The translations under genes were made by a program, and so were the position numbers. The notes under the pieces were generated by a model, which saw only the letters and a program-made list of their open reading frames with translations, searched no databases and was not told the DNA's origin. Positions 17,061-25,796 of a stretch of DNA of 64,000 nucleotides are shown here, one piece after another. The first letter of the stretch is position 1. The number at the start of each line of letters is the position of its first letter. The DNA lies in assembly GCA_963676655.2 (NCBI GenBank), contig CAXXKX010000003.1, positions 4,526,001-4,590,000 of the forward strand. The letters are read 5' to 3'. Source of the DNA: G963676655 sp963676655 (lineage in GTDB: Bacteria > Verrucomicrobiota > Lentisphaeria > Victivallales > Victivallaceae).

Positions 17061-18548
17061 TTATCCGGAAGTGGCGTAATGCATCACGCGGTCTTCGGTC
17101 CATTCACTAATCGGTTTAACTTCGCTCATTCCACCGCGATGCATTACCGCCAGCGTGTCGCACACGCCCAACAGTTCCGGCAGATACGAGCTGACGAAAA
17201 TGATTGAACGCCCGGTTGCCGCCAATTGAGTGATCCGGCTGTATATTTCCGCTTTGCTCCCGACATCGATGCCGCGGGTTGGTTCATCCAGGAAAAATAT
17301 CCCGCTGTCGTGATGCAGGAGCCGGGCAATCGCCACTTTCTGCTGGTTGCCGCCGGACAGACTGTCAAGTTTCTGCATCACGCTGCCGTTATATTTGACC
17401 GCCAGTTTATCAAGGAATTCTTTTGCCGCGCGTTTTTCCCGGCGCTGATTTACAAAACCCAGTTTCGCGTACAGCGACAAGGCGGACATTGTCAGGTTAT
17501 CGCATAAAGACATCTTTACCGCCAACCCTTCATCTTTGCGGTTTTCGCTGAGAAAATCCAATCCGCGATACAAACTTTTTAGCGGCGAAGCCGAAGCCGC
17601 CTTGAATTCCCGGCCATTGATTACGGTTACCCCCTGACCGGCTTTATCCAATCCGAATATTTTACGGATCAATTCTGTCCGCCCCGAGCCAATCAGCCCG
17701 GCAATTCCCAATATTTCGCCTTTACGCAGTTTAAAACTGACCGGTGAGGCATACTCAAAAACGCGAAGATCCTTTACGTCGAAAACCGTGCCGGTAATTT
17801 CATGCGGAGTCTTCGGATACATTTCCGTTAAATCACGGCCGACCATCATCCGGACGATATCGTCAATTGAAACATCTTTGATCAAACCGTTTCCAACCGT
17901 TACGCCATCACGCAAAACAGTGAAATCATCCGCTACTTCCCTGACTTCCTCCAGAAAGTGACTGATGTAGATGATCGCGTAGCCTTCATCCCGGAGCCTC
18001 TTGATAACTTTGAATAAGTTTCGAGTGTCAACCGCCGACAGGGAACTGGTCGGTTCATCCATGATTATAACCCGGGCGCCGCTGTAAATGGCCCTGGCGA
18101 TTTCGACCACCTGCTGAGCTCCAATCGTCAATTCACCAACCCGGCGGTTGATATCCAGATTGCCGTGTCCGAGCATCTCGATACTCTGCTTAACCCGACC
18201 ATCGGGATCCCGTCGGGAAAAGCCGGCAATCGACGGCTCCAGGCCTAAAGTGATATTTTCATGGACCGGAAGATGCGGGGCCAAAGTCAGCTCCTGATAG
18301 ATCATCGCAATTCCCGCCGCCCTGCCTTTTGCGGGACTGGTGATGCGAACCGGAGCGTCATCCAGCATAATTCCTCCGGAATCGGCCTGGTAATCGCCGC
18401 TGAGAATCTTCATCAGGGTGCTTTTTCCCGCGCCGTTTTCACCGATCAAGGCATGAACACGGCCCGGTTCCACTTTGAGGTTGACATTGCTCAAGGCTTT
18501 GACCGGTCCGAATGATTTGCTGATATCTTTGAGTTCGAGCTTTTTCAA
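17061..18548 (-). CDS. Rbs/Mgl-type sugar ABC transporter ATPase (duplicated domain)
   Basis: 495 residues with two fused ABC domains, the standard RbsA/MglA layout. The first domain has Walker A GENGAGKSTLMK, a degenerate signature LTIGAQQVVEIARA and Walker B VIIMDEPTSSLS. The second has the diverged P-loop GLIGSGRTEL, signature LSGGNQQKVAIARLL and IFFLDEPTRGIDVG. The start appears to be TTG 18548, only 7 bp after the binding-protein stop and with no clear ribosome site, so translational coupling is likely. It drives uptake of a monosaccharide-like ligand. Confidence 0.94.
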   Translation of the reverse strand: MKKLELKDISKSFGPVKALSNVNLKVEPGRVHALIGENGAGKSTLMKILSGDYQADSGGIMLDDAPVRITSPAKGRAAGIAMIYQELTLAPHLPVHENITLGLEPSIAGFSRRDPDGRVKQSIEMLGHGNLDINRRVGELTIGAQQVVEIARAIYSGARVIIMDEPTSSLSAVDTRNLFKVIKRLRDEGYAIIYISHFLEEVREVADDFTVLRDGVTVGNGLIKDVSIDDIVRMMVGRDLTEMYPKTPHEITGTVFDVKDLRVFEYASPVSFKLRKGEILGIAGLIGSGRTELIRKIFGLDKAGQGVTVINGREFKAASASPLKSLYRGLDFLSENRKDEGLAVKMSLCDNLTMSALSLYAKLGFVNQRREKRAAKEFLDKLAVKYNGSVMQKLDSLSGGNQQKVAIARLLHHDSGIFFLDEPTRGIDVGSKAEIYSRITQLAATGRSIIFVSSYLPELLGVCDTLAVMHRGGMSEVKPISEWTEDRVMHYATSG

Positions 18549-18555
18549 TGTCGGG

Positions 18556-19521
18556 TTATTCGTTAAGATATTTCTTCAACGGCGGATTGATAAGTTCCTT
18601 GATTTCCGGTTTATCCAGATCGGCTTTCGTCACCATGACAACCCCGGTATCAATGACTTTCGGCACCTTTTTGCCATTAAGTTTTTCCACCGCGGCCTTG
18701 ACTGCCTCATAACCCATTTTGAAAGGCCGTTGCGCGGCGACGCCTTCAATCTTGCCTTCTCGAACCCCTTTGATCAGGGATTTTGAAGTGTCGAACCCGA
18801 CAAATTTGACTTTTCCGGCCAACCTTGCAATTTCCAGCGCCCGTAACATACCATAGGTTGAAGATTCGTTAGGACAATAGATGCCGTCGAATTTACCCCT
18901 GAACCGGGTTATCACACTCTGTGATTTCTTTTGTGCGGTCACCGCGGTCGCACCGGCATACTGATTGGTTGAAATAAGTTTTATTCCGGGTCCGGCCTCT
19001 TTCATCGCTTTCAGGAAGCCGTTTTCACGTTTGACAGTTGAAGCCGAGCCGACCATGTAACGCATCATAATGACCCGGCCTTTGTTGTTCAGGGATTTGG
19101 CCAGCAGTTTGCCGCAGAGATAACCGCCCTGAAAATTGTCAGTGGCGACGAACGAAGTGTAACCGTTCCAATCCAGACTGGAGTCAAAAATAACCACCGG
19201 GATTTTCGCCTTGACCGCCATTTTTACCGGACGCACCATCGCTTTGTCATCAAGCGGGGCCAGGCAAATCGCGTCGACCCGGCGGCTGATGAAATTCTGG
19301 ATTATTTTAATCTGTTCGGCCCGGTCGCTTTCGACCAGTGGACCCTGCCAGATAATATCTACGTCAAAATCAATTGCCGCCTTGGCGGCGCCGGCGTGAA
19401 CCGTTTTCCAGTAAGAATGAGTAGTTCCTTTGGGAATTACCGCGATCTTGTAGCGTTTTGCTTGAACTGAGAATCCGAATGTCACCGCGATCGCGGCCGC
19501 CAGCAGAATTGATCTTTTCAT
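18556..19521 (-). CDS. Sugar ABC transporter substrate-binding protein (RbsB-like)
   Basis: 321 residues from ATG 19521, with GGAG 7 bases upstream. A Sec signal peptide (MKRSILLAAAIAVTFGFSVQ, then AKRYK) targets it to the periplasm. The fold is Peripla_BP_4: TTHSYWKTVHAGAAKAA, VDAICLAPLDDKAM, VVIFDSSLDWNGYTSFVATD, IYCPNESSTYGMLRAL and VKFVGFDTS. It is first in the importer operon. The ligand is probably a pentose, hexose or modified sugar; the nearby UroD-like enzymes and AraC regulators may act on the same compound. Confidence 0.93.
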   Translation of the reverse strand: MKRSILLAAAIAVTFGFSVQAKRYKIAVIPKGTTHSYWKTVHAGAAKAAIDFDVDIIWQGPLVESDRAEQIKIIQNFISRRVDAICLAPLDDKAMVRPVKMAVKAKIPVVIFDSSLDWNGYTSFVATDNFQGGYLCGKLLAKSLNNKGRVIMMRYMVGSASTVKRENGFLKAMKEAGPGIKLISTNQYAGATAVTAQKKSQSVITRFRGKFDGIYCPNESSTYGMLRALEIARLAGKVKFVGFDTSKSLIKGVREGKIEGVAAQRPFKMGYEAVKAAVEKLNGKKVPKVIDTGVVMVTKADLDKPEIKELINPPLKKYLNE

Positions 19522-19600
19522 AGTCACACTCCGGTTTAATTATTAAGTAGTGAAATATAAACCGGAAAACCCGCAAAGTCAATATTTATGAATTATCTGT

Positions 19601-19635
19601 AAAAAAAGCCGTGAACAACCGTTGGATTGTTCACG
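19601..19635 (-). terminator. Intrinsic terminator of the tail-fibre operon
   Basis: Stem CGTGAACAA/TTGTTCACG (19610-19618 and 19627-19635) with an 8-base loop. On the minus strand it is followed by GGCTTTTTTT. It lies 23 bp after the last gene of the 19.6-28.2 kb operon. Confidence 0.8.
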
Positions 19636-19658
19636 ACTAAAAAGAAAAACAGTTATTC

Positions 19659-20081
19659 TTATTCTGATTCTTTAATGGACACTCCGGAAGAAGTGGCGTT
19701 AACCGTCACCGGTTGCTGCACCGCTTTGACAATTGCCGGAATATGTTCGGCGCTATCTTTGATGCTGAAGTGCCCGGTATTGACTTTCCCGCCGGAAAAC
19801 TTGATACACGGCAGGTAAGTTTCGGTTCCGGTCATCGAAATTTCCGACAGGAAATACCAGCCCTGTTTCCAGATTACGACATTTTTCTTTTCCATTTCCA
19901 GCATGACCTTGCCAATGGCATCCTGCTGGGAGGTTTCGGTTACTTTGACGACTTTGCCGTCTGAATCATATTCAGTAATCTTAGCCGATTCGGTTACGCA
20001 TCCGCTAGACAGCAAAAGTAAAAACACGGACAGACACGGACAGACACGGACAAATATTTTTTTCGTAAGTTTTGTTTTCAT
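19659..20081 (-). CDS. Small lipoprotein at end of tail-fibre operon
   Basis: 140 residues from ATG 20081, with AAGGAAA upstream. It has a positively charged N-terminus, a hydrophobic core (CLSVFLLLL) and the lipobox-like SSGC, so it is probably a lipid-anchored envelope protein. The remainder (YDSDGKVVKVTETS, then GWYFLSEISMTGTETY) is not a recognised family. The signal-peptide region is coded by a 10-bp tandem repeat (20024-20053, three copies), which could change frame by slippage. As last gene of the cassette it might be a lysis or anchoring factor. No function is assigned. Confidence 0.7.
   Translation of the reverse strand: MKTKLTKKIFVRVCPCLSVFLLLLSSGCVTESAKITEYDSDGKVVKVTETSQQDAIGKVMLEMEKKNVVIWKQGWYFLSEISMTGTETYLPCIKFSGGKVNTGHFSIKDSAEHIPAIVKAVQQPVTVNATSSGVSIKESE
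20024..20053. repeat. 10-bp tandem repeat inside lipoprotein signal peptide
   Basis: Three consecutive copies of ACACGGACAG (the last ends AA). The unit length is not a multiple of three, so gain or loss of one unit shifts the reading frame of the gene at 19659-20081. Confidence 0.8.
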
Positions 20082-20110
20082 TTTAAGTTTCCTTTTTGTT
20101 TTGTACATAA

Positions 20111-20533
20111 TTATACTTTTGGGTTTTCAGCCGCCGCATCGGTCCAGGCTGACCAGCCGCCGTATTGGCAGAATACCCAGACCATGATCGCGCGACGCAG
20201 CCAGCGGTAGCGCCAGAGATCATACCAGGCATAAGCGGCTTTAGCCAGTTTGACGCAATTGGCGTAAATCCGGGAATTCGCCACTTGAAATGCCTCTTTA
20301 GAGCCATCCGACAGACTGAATTCGTAATCATGAATCAGGATTGCCGGCTCGAAAACACGGGTCGCGAATGTCAAAGCGGTGCGGCTGAATTTACTCATCC
20401 ATTCCGGCCCGCAACCGTTATATATTTTCGCCAGTTCGGAAACCGGGGCCAACCAGAAGCTTTCCGGTACTTCGAGACCGTAGCGCTTTGCTTTGATACG
20501 AAGCATTGATACTTGAATTTCTTTTTCAGTCAT
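20111..20533 (-). CDS. Unknown protein of tail-fibre operon
   Basis: 140 residues; AAGGAG lies upstream of ATG 20533. Not recognised. The N-terminal half is helical and charged. The middle has hydrophobic patches (FATRVFEPAILIHDYEFSL). The C-terminus is rich in Trp, Tyr and Ala (YAWYDLWRYRWLRRAIMVW). The sequence HDYEF is reminiscent of small phage-associated proteins with an invariant HDY motif, but I cannot confirm a family. It lies 12 bp after the LamG fibre gene and 29 bp before the lipoprotein. Confidence 0.65.
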   Translation of the reverse strand: MTEKEIQVSMLRIKAKRYGLEVPESFWLAPVSELAKIYNGCGPEWMSKFSRTALTFATRVFEPAILIHDYEFSLSDGSKEAFQVANSRIYANCVKLAKAAYAWYDLWRYRWLRRAIMVWVFCQYGGWSAWTDAAAENPKV

Positions 20534-20545
20534 GGCGCGGTCTCC

Positions 20546-22423
20546 TTAGAAGTTGGTTGTCAGGGTTGGCGTCGTATCAAAACTGCTGATCCCGCTGACA
20601 TTTGACCAGCCGGATGTCGGAACTGTATCGGCAGTGCCGCTTGCAACATATGTCAAAAGGGCTTGATACATATCCTTTTCTTCACCGTACCACTCGTTAA
20701 ACATCCAGAATTCCCACTGCCCGTCTGTTGCGTTATACAGTAAATAGTGGGTATTACCCATCATATCGTCAGTCATAGAGAACAAAGCCGATACGACATA
20801 CTGCATTTCAGGCCCTTCCACCGCTCCTGATGGAAGCGGTCCGTAATCCTCTGTGAAATCATGCCATAATTCCCATTTTTCAAGAGTGGAGTTATACTGC
20901 AGGTATTTATCAAAGGTATACATGGTGTTCCAGTCACCATCGTAAGCGGCGATATTATTTGCCAACGTTACGGCAGATAGTACACCTTTAGTGTACGCGC
21001 CTACACCATCACTATTTCCTGCAGCTGAAACTGTAACAATTTGCAGTTTTTCAATACCCCATTTACCCATCAAAAAGTTTTCAACGTAAGCAATTTCTGT
21101 TGAACTAAGTTTTCTGTTATACAATAACAAATCGAAAAGATTAGCCTGACCGTACCAGTCTGAAGAATTAACAACATTTATCCCTAAAGTGTGATTGTAA
21201 GGCTGGCTTAGGTATCCGTTATTCCCGCTGTCAACAGAATCCATTTCGATACCATTGTAACGCAGATACGCCGAATCATCATCACACCATCCAAGGCTTA
21301 AAATTACCGGTTTTGAATGTGGTTCGATATTAATGGATAAATCTCCATCACCAGAACAATCTATCATACTATAATATCTGTCACTTGTTATCTGTAATCC
21401 GATATTCTGGTAACGTCCAAAAAGGGCGTGATTGTTTCCCCAATTTGCCGCGTTATCATGCCCTTTCATTACAACAACCATTGTCAAATCTTCCAAGTTG
21501 CAAAATGAAAAATCTGGATATACAAACATCCATGCTTGGTCCACGCTCGGATAGTCCAGATTGTCATCCCCTCCTCGTGACCATTTAGCATAAGGCAATC
21601 CGTTTGAATGCGTACCTTTAGCAAACATTCTCGTAGAATTCCAACATTTTGCATGAGGAACCTTTAATTTTGCTAACTCTGTCCAGCTTGAACCGGAAGC
21701 ATACGGAATTGTTATATTATTATCAGCTGTCGACTGCCAAACTGAACCATTAAAAATAACAATGTCGTCAGTATTATAAGTGGCACTTGTTATCCAAATT
21801 GAACTTGTTTTTTTTGTCCAGTATGTATCAGTCACTCCTGTTGGCTCATTGCCCTGGTTATTATTACTAATAGAGCTATATACATGTGGATATAAAACAT
21901 GATTGTCGGTGTTATATAAAAGCGATGCAATATACAACCAATTATAGCCATAACTTCCAAGCGAATGCGATTGCCAATTATCATCGCTGTTATGGTTCTT
22001 TGGTGGAGCGTTACCTATATTACTGTCAATTTTCGAGCTCCATGTAAGATGTGTTTCAGGATCATAGCAATAGTCGTCTGTATTATAAGTAGTAGTATCA
22101 TCCCAGGCGTAACCAGCAATTGTCCAGCTTGCACTATCATTGCCGGGATCGGTTATCTGGCTGCTTTCTACTATGCAATTATATACAACATAATGCACTA
22201 CAATCTCATTCTGAGAATATATTCTTTCTGCCTTCCAATGGCATGAATCTTCATATACTTCATTTTTCCAGCTTAAAGTATCATAATCAAGCGAATTGTT
22301 ACTGAACCATGCAATGCAATCATCAAGATATGGAGGTTTCCCCGATCCGATATATTTTGCATCCTGAACAGAGGGAAATCTGCCGTCTATTCCTGGCTTT
22401 CCACTATATTTTTTTATTCCCAT
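20546..22423 (-). CDS. CBM5/12-like plus LamG-like fibre/adhesin protein
   Basis: 625 residues with no signal peptide. The N-terminal ~260 residues carry about three modules of the form ATYNTDDIVIFNGSVWQST, with a following Ser/Trp segment (SGSSWTEL). This resembles the chitin-binding type 5/12 pattern of a Trp, a Tyr-x-x-(G/D)-D, an NG turn and a closing Trp. Residues ~290-470 resemble a LamG/concanavalin sandwich (LTMVVVMKGHDN, YLRYNGIEM, LFDLLLYNRKLSSTEIAYVE). The C-terminal ~150 residues are unassigned. This is the build of a phage-type receptor-binding or adhesive fibre. Its start overlaps the preceding stop by 1 bp, so it is tightly coupled to the small upstream genes. Confidence 0.75.
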   Translation of the reverse strand: MGIKKYSGKPGIDGRFPSVQDAKYIGSGKPPYLDDCIAWFSNNSLDYDTLSWKNEVYEDSCHWKAERIYSQNEIVVHYVVYNCIVESSQITDPGNDSASWTIAGYAWDDTTTYNTDDYCYDPETHLTWSSKIDSNIGNAPPKNHNSDDNWQSHSLGSYGYNWLYIASLLYNTDNHVLYPHVYSSISNNNQGNEPTGVTDTYWTKKTSSIWITSATYNTDDIVIFNGSVWQSTADNNITIPYASGSSWTELAKLKVPHAKCWNSTRMFAKGTHSNGLPYAKWSRGGDDNLDYPSVDQAWMFVYPDFSFCNLEDLTMVVVMKGHDNAANWGNNHALFGRYQNIGLQITSDRYYSMIDCSGDGDLSINIEPHSKPVILSLGWCDDDSAYLRYNGIEMDSVDSGNNGYLSQPYNHTLGINVVNSSDWYGQANLFDLLLYNRKLSSTEIAYVENFLMGKWGIEKLQIVTVSAAGNSDGVGAYTKGVLSAVTLANNIAAYDGDWNTMYTFDKYLQYNSTLEKWELWHDFTEDYGPLPSGAVEGPEMQYVVSALFSMTDDMMGNTHYLLYNATDGQWEFWMFNEWYGEEKDMYQALLTYVASGTADTVPTSGWSNVSGISSFDTTPTLTTNF

Positions 22424-22710
22424 CAGTCAATCCTCCAGGGGTCATAAATTGATTCAGGCAAAACAAAGGTTTCCATTGCTGTTGCCACATTGGTCGGGTC
22501 GATGGTTTCGCCTGAAGCTACTGCGTTAATTGCCAGCACATAGGGATGATTCGCGTATATCGAATCATCATCGAGGAACTTGTCAACATGCGCTTTTATC
22601 CGCTGAAAAAGATTTTGATAGCGGCCGTTTTCCAAGTCGAGTTTGGAAACCAGCTGGTTAAATCTCTCCGTAGTCAAGTAATTGCTTAAAATATATTCGT
22701 TGGGACTCAT
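22423..22710 (-). CDS. Unknown small protein of tail-fibre operon
   Basis: 95 residues, GGAGAT upstream of ATG 22710. Acidic and mostly helical (NYLTTERFNQLVSKLDLENG, then YQNLFQRIKAHVDKFLDDDS), ending IYDPWRID. It overlaps both neighbours (4 bp with 22707-22988, 1 bp with the LamG fibre gene), so the three are translationally linked. It may be an adaptor or chaperone for the fibre proteins; that is inferred only from position. Confidence 0.7.
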   Translation of the reverse strand: MSPNEYILSNYLTTERFNQLVSKLDLENGRYQNLFQRIKAHVDKFLDDDSIYANHPYVLAINAVASGETIDPTNVATAMETFVLPESIYDPWRID

Positions 22711-22988
22711 GATTCATCTCCACTGACATAAATCTGGCAGGTTCCGGATGAAGCGTTGCAAATCAAAGTACCATCCGATTCAATCACAATTTTGTCGTCG
22801 ATTGAATACGGAACGTCCGCGGTAACCTGATAGCTGCTGTTAAAACTGCCGAGTTTTAATGTAATGGTTGCAGAGCTGCTGCAAACCAGTTTGATTCCGA
22901 AAATAACAGCGGTGTTGCCTGTTCCTACAGTTAAAATTGTTTCATCGCCGCTGCCGACATTGGTGTTTACCCATTTTTTTAAAGCCAT
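22707..22988 (-). CDS. Unknown small beta-rich protein of tail-fibre operon
   Basis: 93 residues, GGAGT upstream of ATG 22988. Rich in Ser, Thr, Val and Gly with alternating hydrophobic residues (TAVIFGIKLVCSSSATITLK, then SYQVTADVPYSIDDKIVIES), as in a small all-beta virion-type domain. It ends with ATGA overlap into the next gene. No family is recognised. Confidence 0.7.
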   Translation of the reverse strand: MALKKWVNTNVGSGDETILTVGTGNTAVIFGIKLVCSSSATITLKLGSFNSSYQVTADVPYSIDDKIVIESDGTLICNASSGTCQIYVSGDES

Positions 22989-23061
22989 TTTTAATACTCC
23001 TGTTTAATTTAGAATTTGTAAATTTGCCCTACGCTATAATCGCGCTTATATATGTAAATAA

Positions 23062-25506
23062 TTATCCGAAAATTAATGCAATTCTGATTACCTCAGCTTC
23101 AGACAAGCCCTTAATTTCATCAAGAAAATCCTGTTCAGTTCCGGCATTGCCTTGATCCAACCAAACTTGATAAGCACTGGCTCCATCGGCTCCAGCCGGC
23201 CCGGTTTCACCCTGAATGCCTTGATCACCAGGTAAACCCTGTTCCCCCTGAATGCCTTGATCACCCTGGATACCTTGTTCGCCTTGAGGTCCGGTTTCGC
23301 CTTGAATACCTTGTGGTCCAGTTTCTCCTTGAGCCCCGGTTTCACCTTGAGCCCCGGTTTCACCTTGAGCCCCGGTATCGCCTTGCGGCCCCTGATCTCC
23401 CTGATCTCCCTTTGGCCCTATCAGGGAATTAAGAAAGTCCTGTTCTGTACCGCTGTTACCGGTATCGAGCCAGATTTGATAGGCTGAATCACCATCTGTT
23501 CCATCCGCGCCAGCGTCTCCCTGTGCTCCTGTCAGGGAACTGAGAAAATCCTCCTGAGTGCCGGAGTTCCCATTGTTGAGCCAGACCTGATAAGCCGAAT
23601 CGCCGTCCGCACCGACCAATGAGGCCAAAAAGTCAGCTTTCGTACCGATGTTACCGGCATCGAGCCAGATTTGATAAGCTGAATCACCATCCGCGCCAGC
23701 GGCTCCATCCGTACCATCGGCGCCGGTCGAGCCAACCAGAGAATCAAGAAAATCCTGTTCAGTTCCGCTATGACCTGCATTTAACCAGACTTGATATGCG
23801 GATGTGCCGTCTGCTCCGTCTGTGCCTGCATCTCCCTGCGGTCCGACCATAGAATCAAGAAAGTCCTCCTGGGTGCCGGAATTACCATTATTAAGCCAAA
23901 TTTGATAGGCACTTTCACCGTCATCCCCGGTAACTCCCTGTATGCCCTGTTCACCCTGGGGGCCGGTATCTCCCGTATCGCCTTTTTCGCCTTGCGGCCC
24001 GGTTTCGCCTTGAGGACCTTGTTGACCAGTATCGCCAGTATCACCTTTGGGGCCTTGCGGGCCGGTCGCGCCAGTCGGTCCGGCATCACCTTGTGGGCCG
24101 GTCGCGCCAGTAGCTCCTTGTGGCCCTTGAACACCTTGTGGGCCTTGTATCCCCTGTTCACCCTGAGGTCCGGTATCCCCCGTATCGCCTTTTTCACCTT
24201 GCGGCCCGGTTTCACCTTGCGGCCCGGTTTCTCCTTGAGGTCCGCGGAATGCAATAGCGCCGCTCCAATCAGCGGAAGTGGCTGAATTTTTGATATACAA
24301 GTCTCCGGTGTCCGTAGCCAGAAAAGCGAAGTTTTCGGCTTCATCATCATATGTGGAGCGCGTTGATAAAGGGCCGGTCGCATCAACCGTAAAGTTTTGA
24401 CCGTCGATGCCATCAACCCCGTCAACGCCGTCAGTCCCATCAGCACCGGCCGGCCCCTGAATTCCCTGAAGGCCCTGAATACCTTGTTCCCCCTGTGGGC
24501 CCTGAATCCCCTGAGCCCCATCGTCGCCAATGTATTTCACCCAGGTAACGTCGGCAAAATCGGTTTCAACCGGAGTAAGCGGAGTATCCGAGATAATTTC
24601 TGACCGGTATTTCAGACTGTTTGTCGGAATAAGGTTCCAATCCGAGCCGAAATTGTCGGATGCATATGCAATATACGTATATGAATCATTCCCAATGTAC
24701 CGGACCCACACCGCACCGGCGAAATCAGCGGCAACCGGGGTTAATTCTGACTGAGAGATAATTTCGGCTCGATACTTCAACGCATCGGAAGGGGTGGAAC
24801 TCCAATCCGAACCTGAATCATCGGACGCATATGCAAAATAAGTATATGATGCCACCCCGCCCGGAAGTTTCATTGCGTTGCCATAGTTCTCGCCATCCCA
24901 GCTCCAGCGGTAATAGCAATCAGTTTCAGTCTGAGTTTCGTGCCAGTTGGTTGCGCCGTCTACACTAAACTGATACGAGCCGGGATTGGCCAGTAACGCA
25001 TCAATTTGAATAGAAGTGTAACTCCCGTCCGAAACATTTGTCGGGGTTCCGGTTCCGCTGTCGGTACGACGATTGTTAACCTGCATGTCGAATTGATAGA
25101 TAACTTCCGGCGATGTTTCTCCGGCGGCGATCCCGATCAATTCTGCGCCAAGAACAATCCTGGCATTGCTGCCCAGGACATCGATAAGCTCCAGGGTGTT
25201 GGTTTCGTTCAAAGGAACAACGATAACCGCGCCGGCGTCATCCTCTGTTACATAGATGCCAGAATTAACCCGGATCAACGGAGTATCGGATGATACCCAG
25301 TCGTTATCAAGGACAAATTCCCATTGAGTCAGATCACTCAGCTCACTTAAAGCGAAATTCCCGCTTTCCGCGTGAACCGGATGCAGATGCAGCTCGGTCT
25401 GCTGCCCTCGATAAATTGACGGCTTGTTACTGGTCAGCCGTCCGATCGCATCGGCAACCTGTGCGTTCCCGGTGCTGATCACCAGATGAATGTCGATCGA
25501 CTTCAT
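23062..25506 (-). CDS. Collagen-like phage-type tail fibre protein
   Basis: 814 residues. The first ~340 form a non-repetitive head that lacks a signal peptide (MKSIDIHLVISTGNAQVADA) and includes two related modules of the type AYASDDSGSDWSSTPSDALK. Then come long Gly-X-Y runs (GPQGEQGIQGPQG) broken by six copies of a ~25-residue unit of the form SAYQIWLDNGNSGTQEDFL-x-SL. The last copy is followed by GLSEAEVIRIALIFG at the C-terminus. Gly-X-Y segments form collagen-type triple helices, and the SAYQ units are known from tail fibres and adhesins. The highly repetitive DNA should recombine readily, so length variation is expected. It is the largest gene of the cassette. Confidence 0.88.
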   Translation of the reverse strand: MKSIDIHLVISTGNAQVADAIGRLTSNKPSIYRGQQTELHLHPVHAESGNFALSELSDLTQWEFVLDNDWVSSDTPLIRVNSGIYVTEDDAGAVIVVPLNETNTLELIDVLGSNARIVLGAELIGIAAGETSPEVIYQFDMQVNNRRTDSGTGTPTNVSDGSYTSIQIDALLANPGSYQFSVDGATNWHETQTETDCYYRWSWDGENYGNAMKLPGGVASYTYFAYASDDSGSDWSSTPSDALKYRAEIISQSELTPVAADFAGAVWVRYIGNDSYTYIAYASDNFGSDWNLIPTNSLKYRSEIISDTPLTPVETDFADVTWVKYIGDDGAQGIQGPQGEQGIQGLQGIQGPAGADGTDGVDGVDGIDGQNFTVDATGPLSTRSTYDDEAENFAFLATDTGDLYIKNSATSADWSGAIAFRGPQGETGPQGETGPQGEKGDTGDTGPQGEQGIQGPQGVQGPQGATGATGPQGDAGPTGATGPQGPKGDTGDTGQQGPQGETGPQGEKGDTGDTGPQGEQGIQGVTGDDGESAYQIWLNNGNSGTQEDFLDSMVGPQGDAGTDGADGTSAYQVWLNAGHSGTEQDFLDSLVGSTGADGTDGAAGADGDSAYQIWLDAGNIGTKADFLASLVGADGDSAYQVWLNNGNSGTQEDFLSSLTGAQGDAGADGTDGDSAYQIWLDTGNSGTEQDFLNSLIGPKGDQGDQGPQGDTGAQGETGAQGETGAQGETGPQGIQGETGPQGEQGIQGDQGIQGEQGLPGDQGIQGETGPAGADGASAYQVWLDQGNAGTEQDFLDEIKGLSEAEVIRIALIFG

Positions 25507-25542
25507 ACAATAATCCTTTCTTTTTGTTTGTTATGTGTTAAA

Positions 25543-25788
25543 TCACAAAGAGTTATTATTCTTATATTCACTGCATGCGTAATTATCACATTTAGCGTTA
25601 CAAAGGCGTTCGTTTATCTTTTTTCTCTTGATTGAACAGTAAATGTATTCCGCGCCGCCGCAGGTTTTACATTTGACTTTTTGTCCGGTCCGAGTGGCAT
25701 ATTTACATGGCATCAATGCCGCACGTCTTTCCTGCAGACGGGCTATTGCTTTGTCAATTGCTTCGATTGCTTTTTTGTTATTTTTCAT
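25543..25788 (-). CDS. Small Cys-rich (zinc-ribbon-like) protein
   Basis: 81 residues. The N-terminal half is a charged helix (KKAIEAIDKAIARLQERRAA). The second half has seven or more cysteines (CKYAT, VKCKTCGGAEYIYCSIKR, RLCNAKCDNYACSEY) including CXXC, suggesting one or two zinc sites. It lies between the Gly-rich protein and the collagen-like fibre in the same operon. Exact role unknown. Confidence 0.7.
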   Translation of the reverse strand: MKNNKKAIEAIDKAIARLQERRAALMPCKYATRTGQKVKCKTCGGAEYIYCSIKRKKINERLCNAKCDNYACSEYKNNNSL

Positions 25789-25796
25789 GAATCATC

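Noticed and set aside
23062..24290. Regular repeats resembling a CRISPR array
   Set aside because: The periodicity comes from Gly-X-Y codons and SAYQ modules in a coding frame; there are no constant repeats with unique spacers.
23781..24530. Alternative frame with Arg/Gly-rich repeats in the collagen-like gene
   Set aside because: It is a shadow of the collagen-like frame, without a ribosome site or domain.
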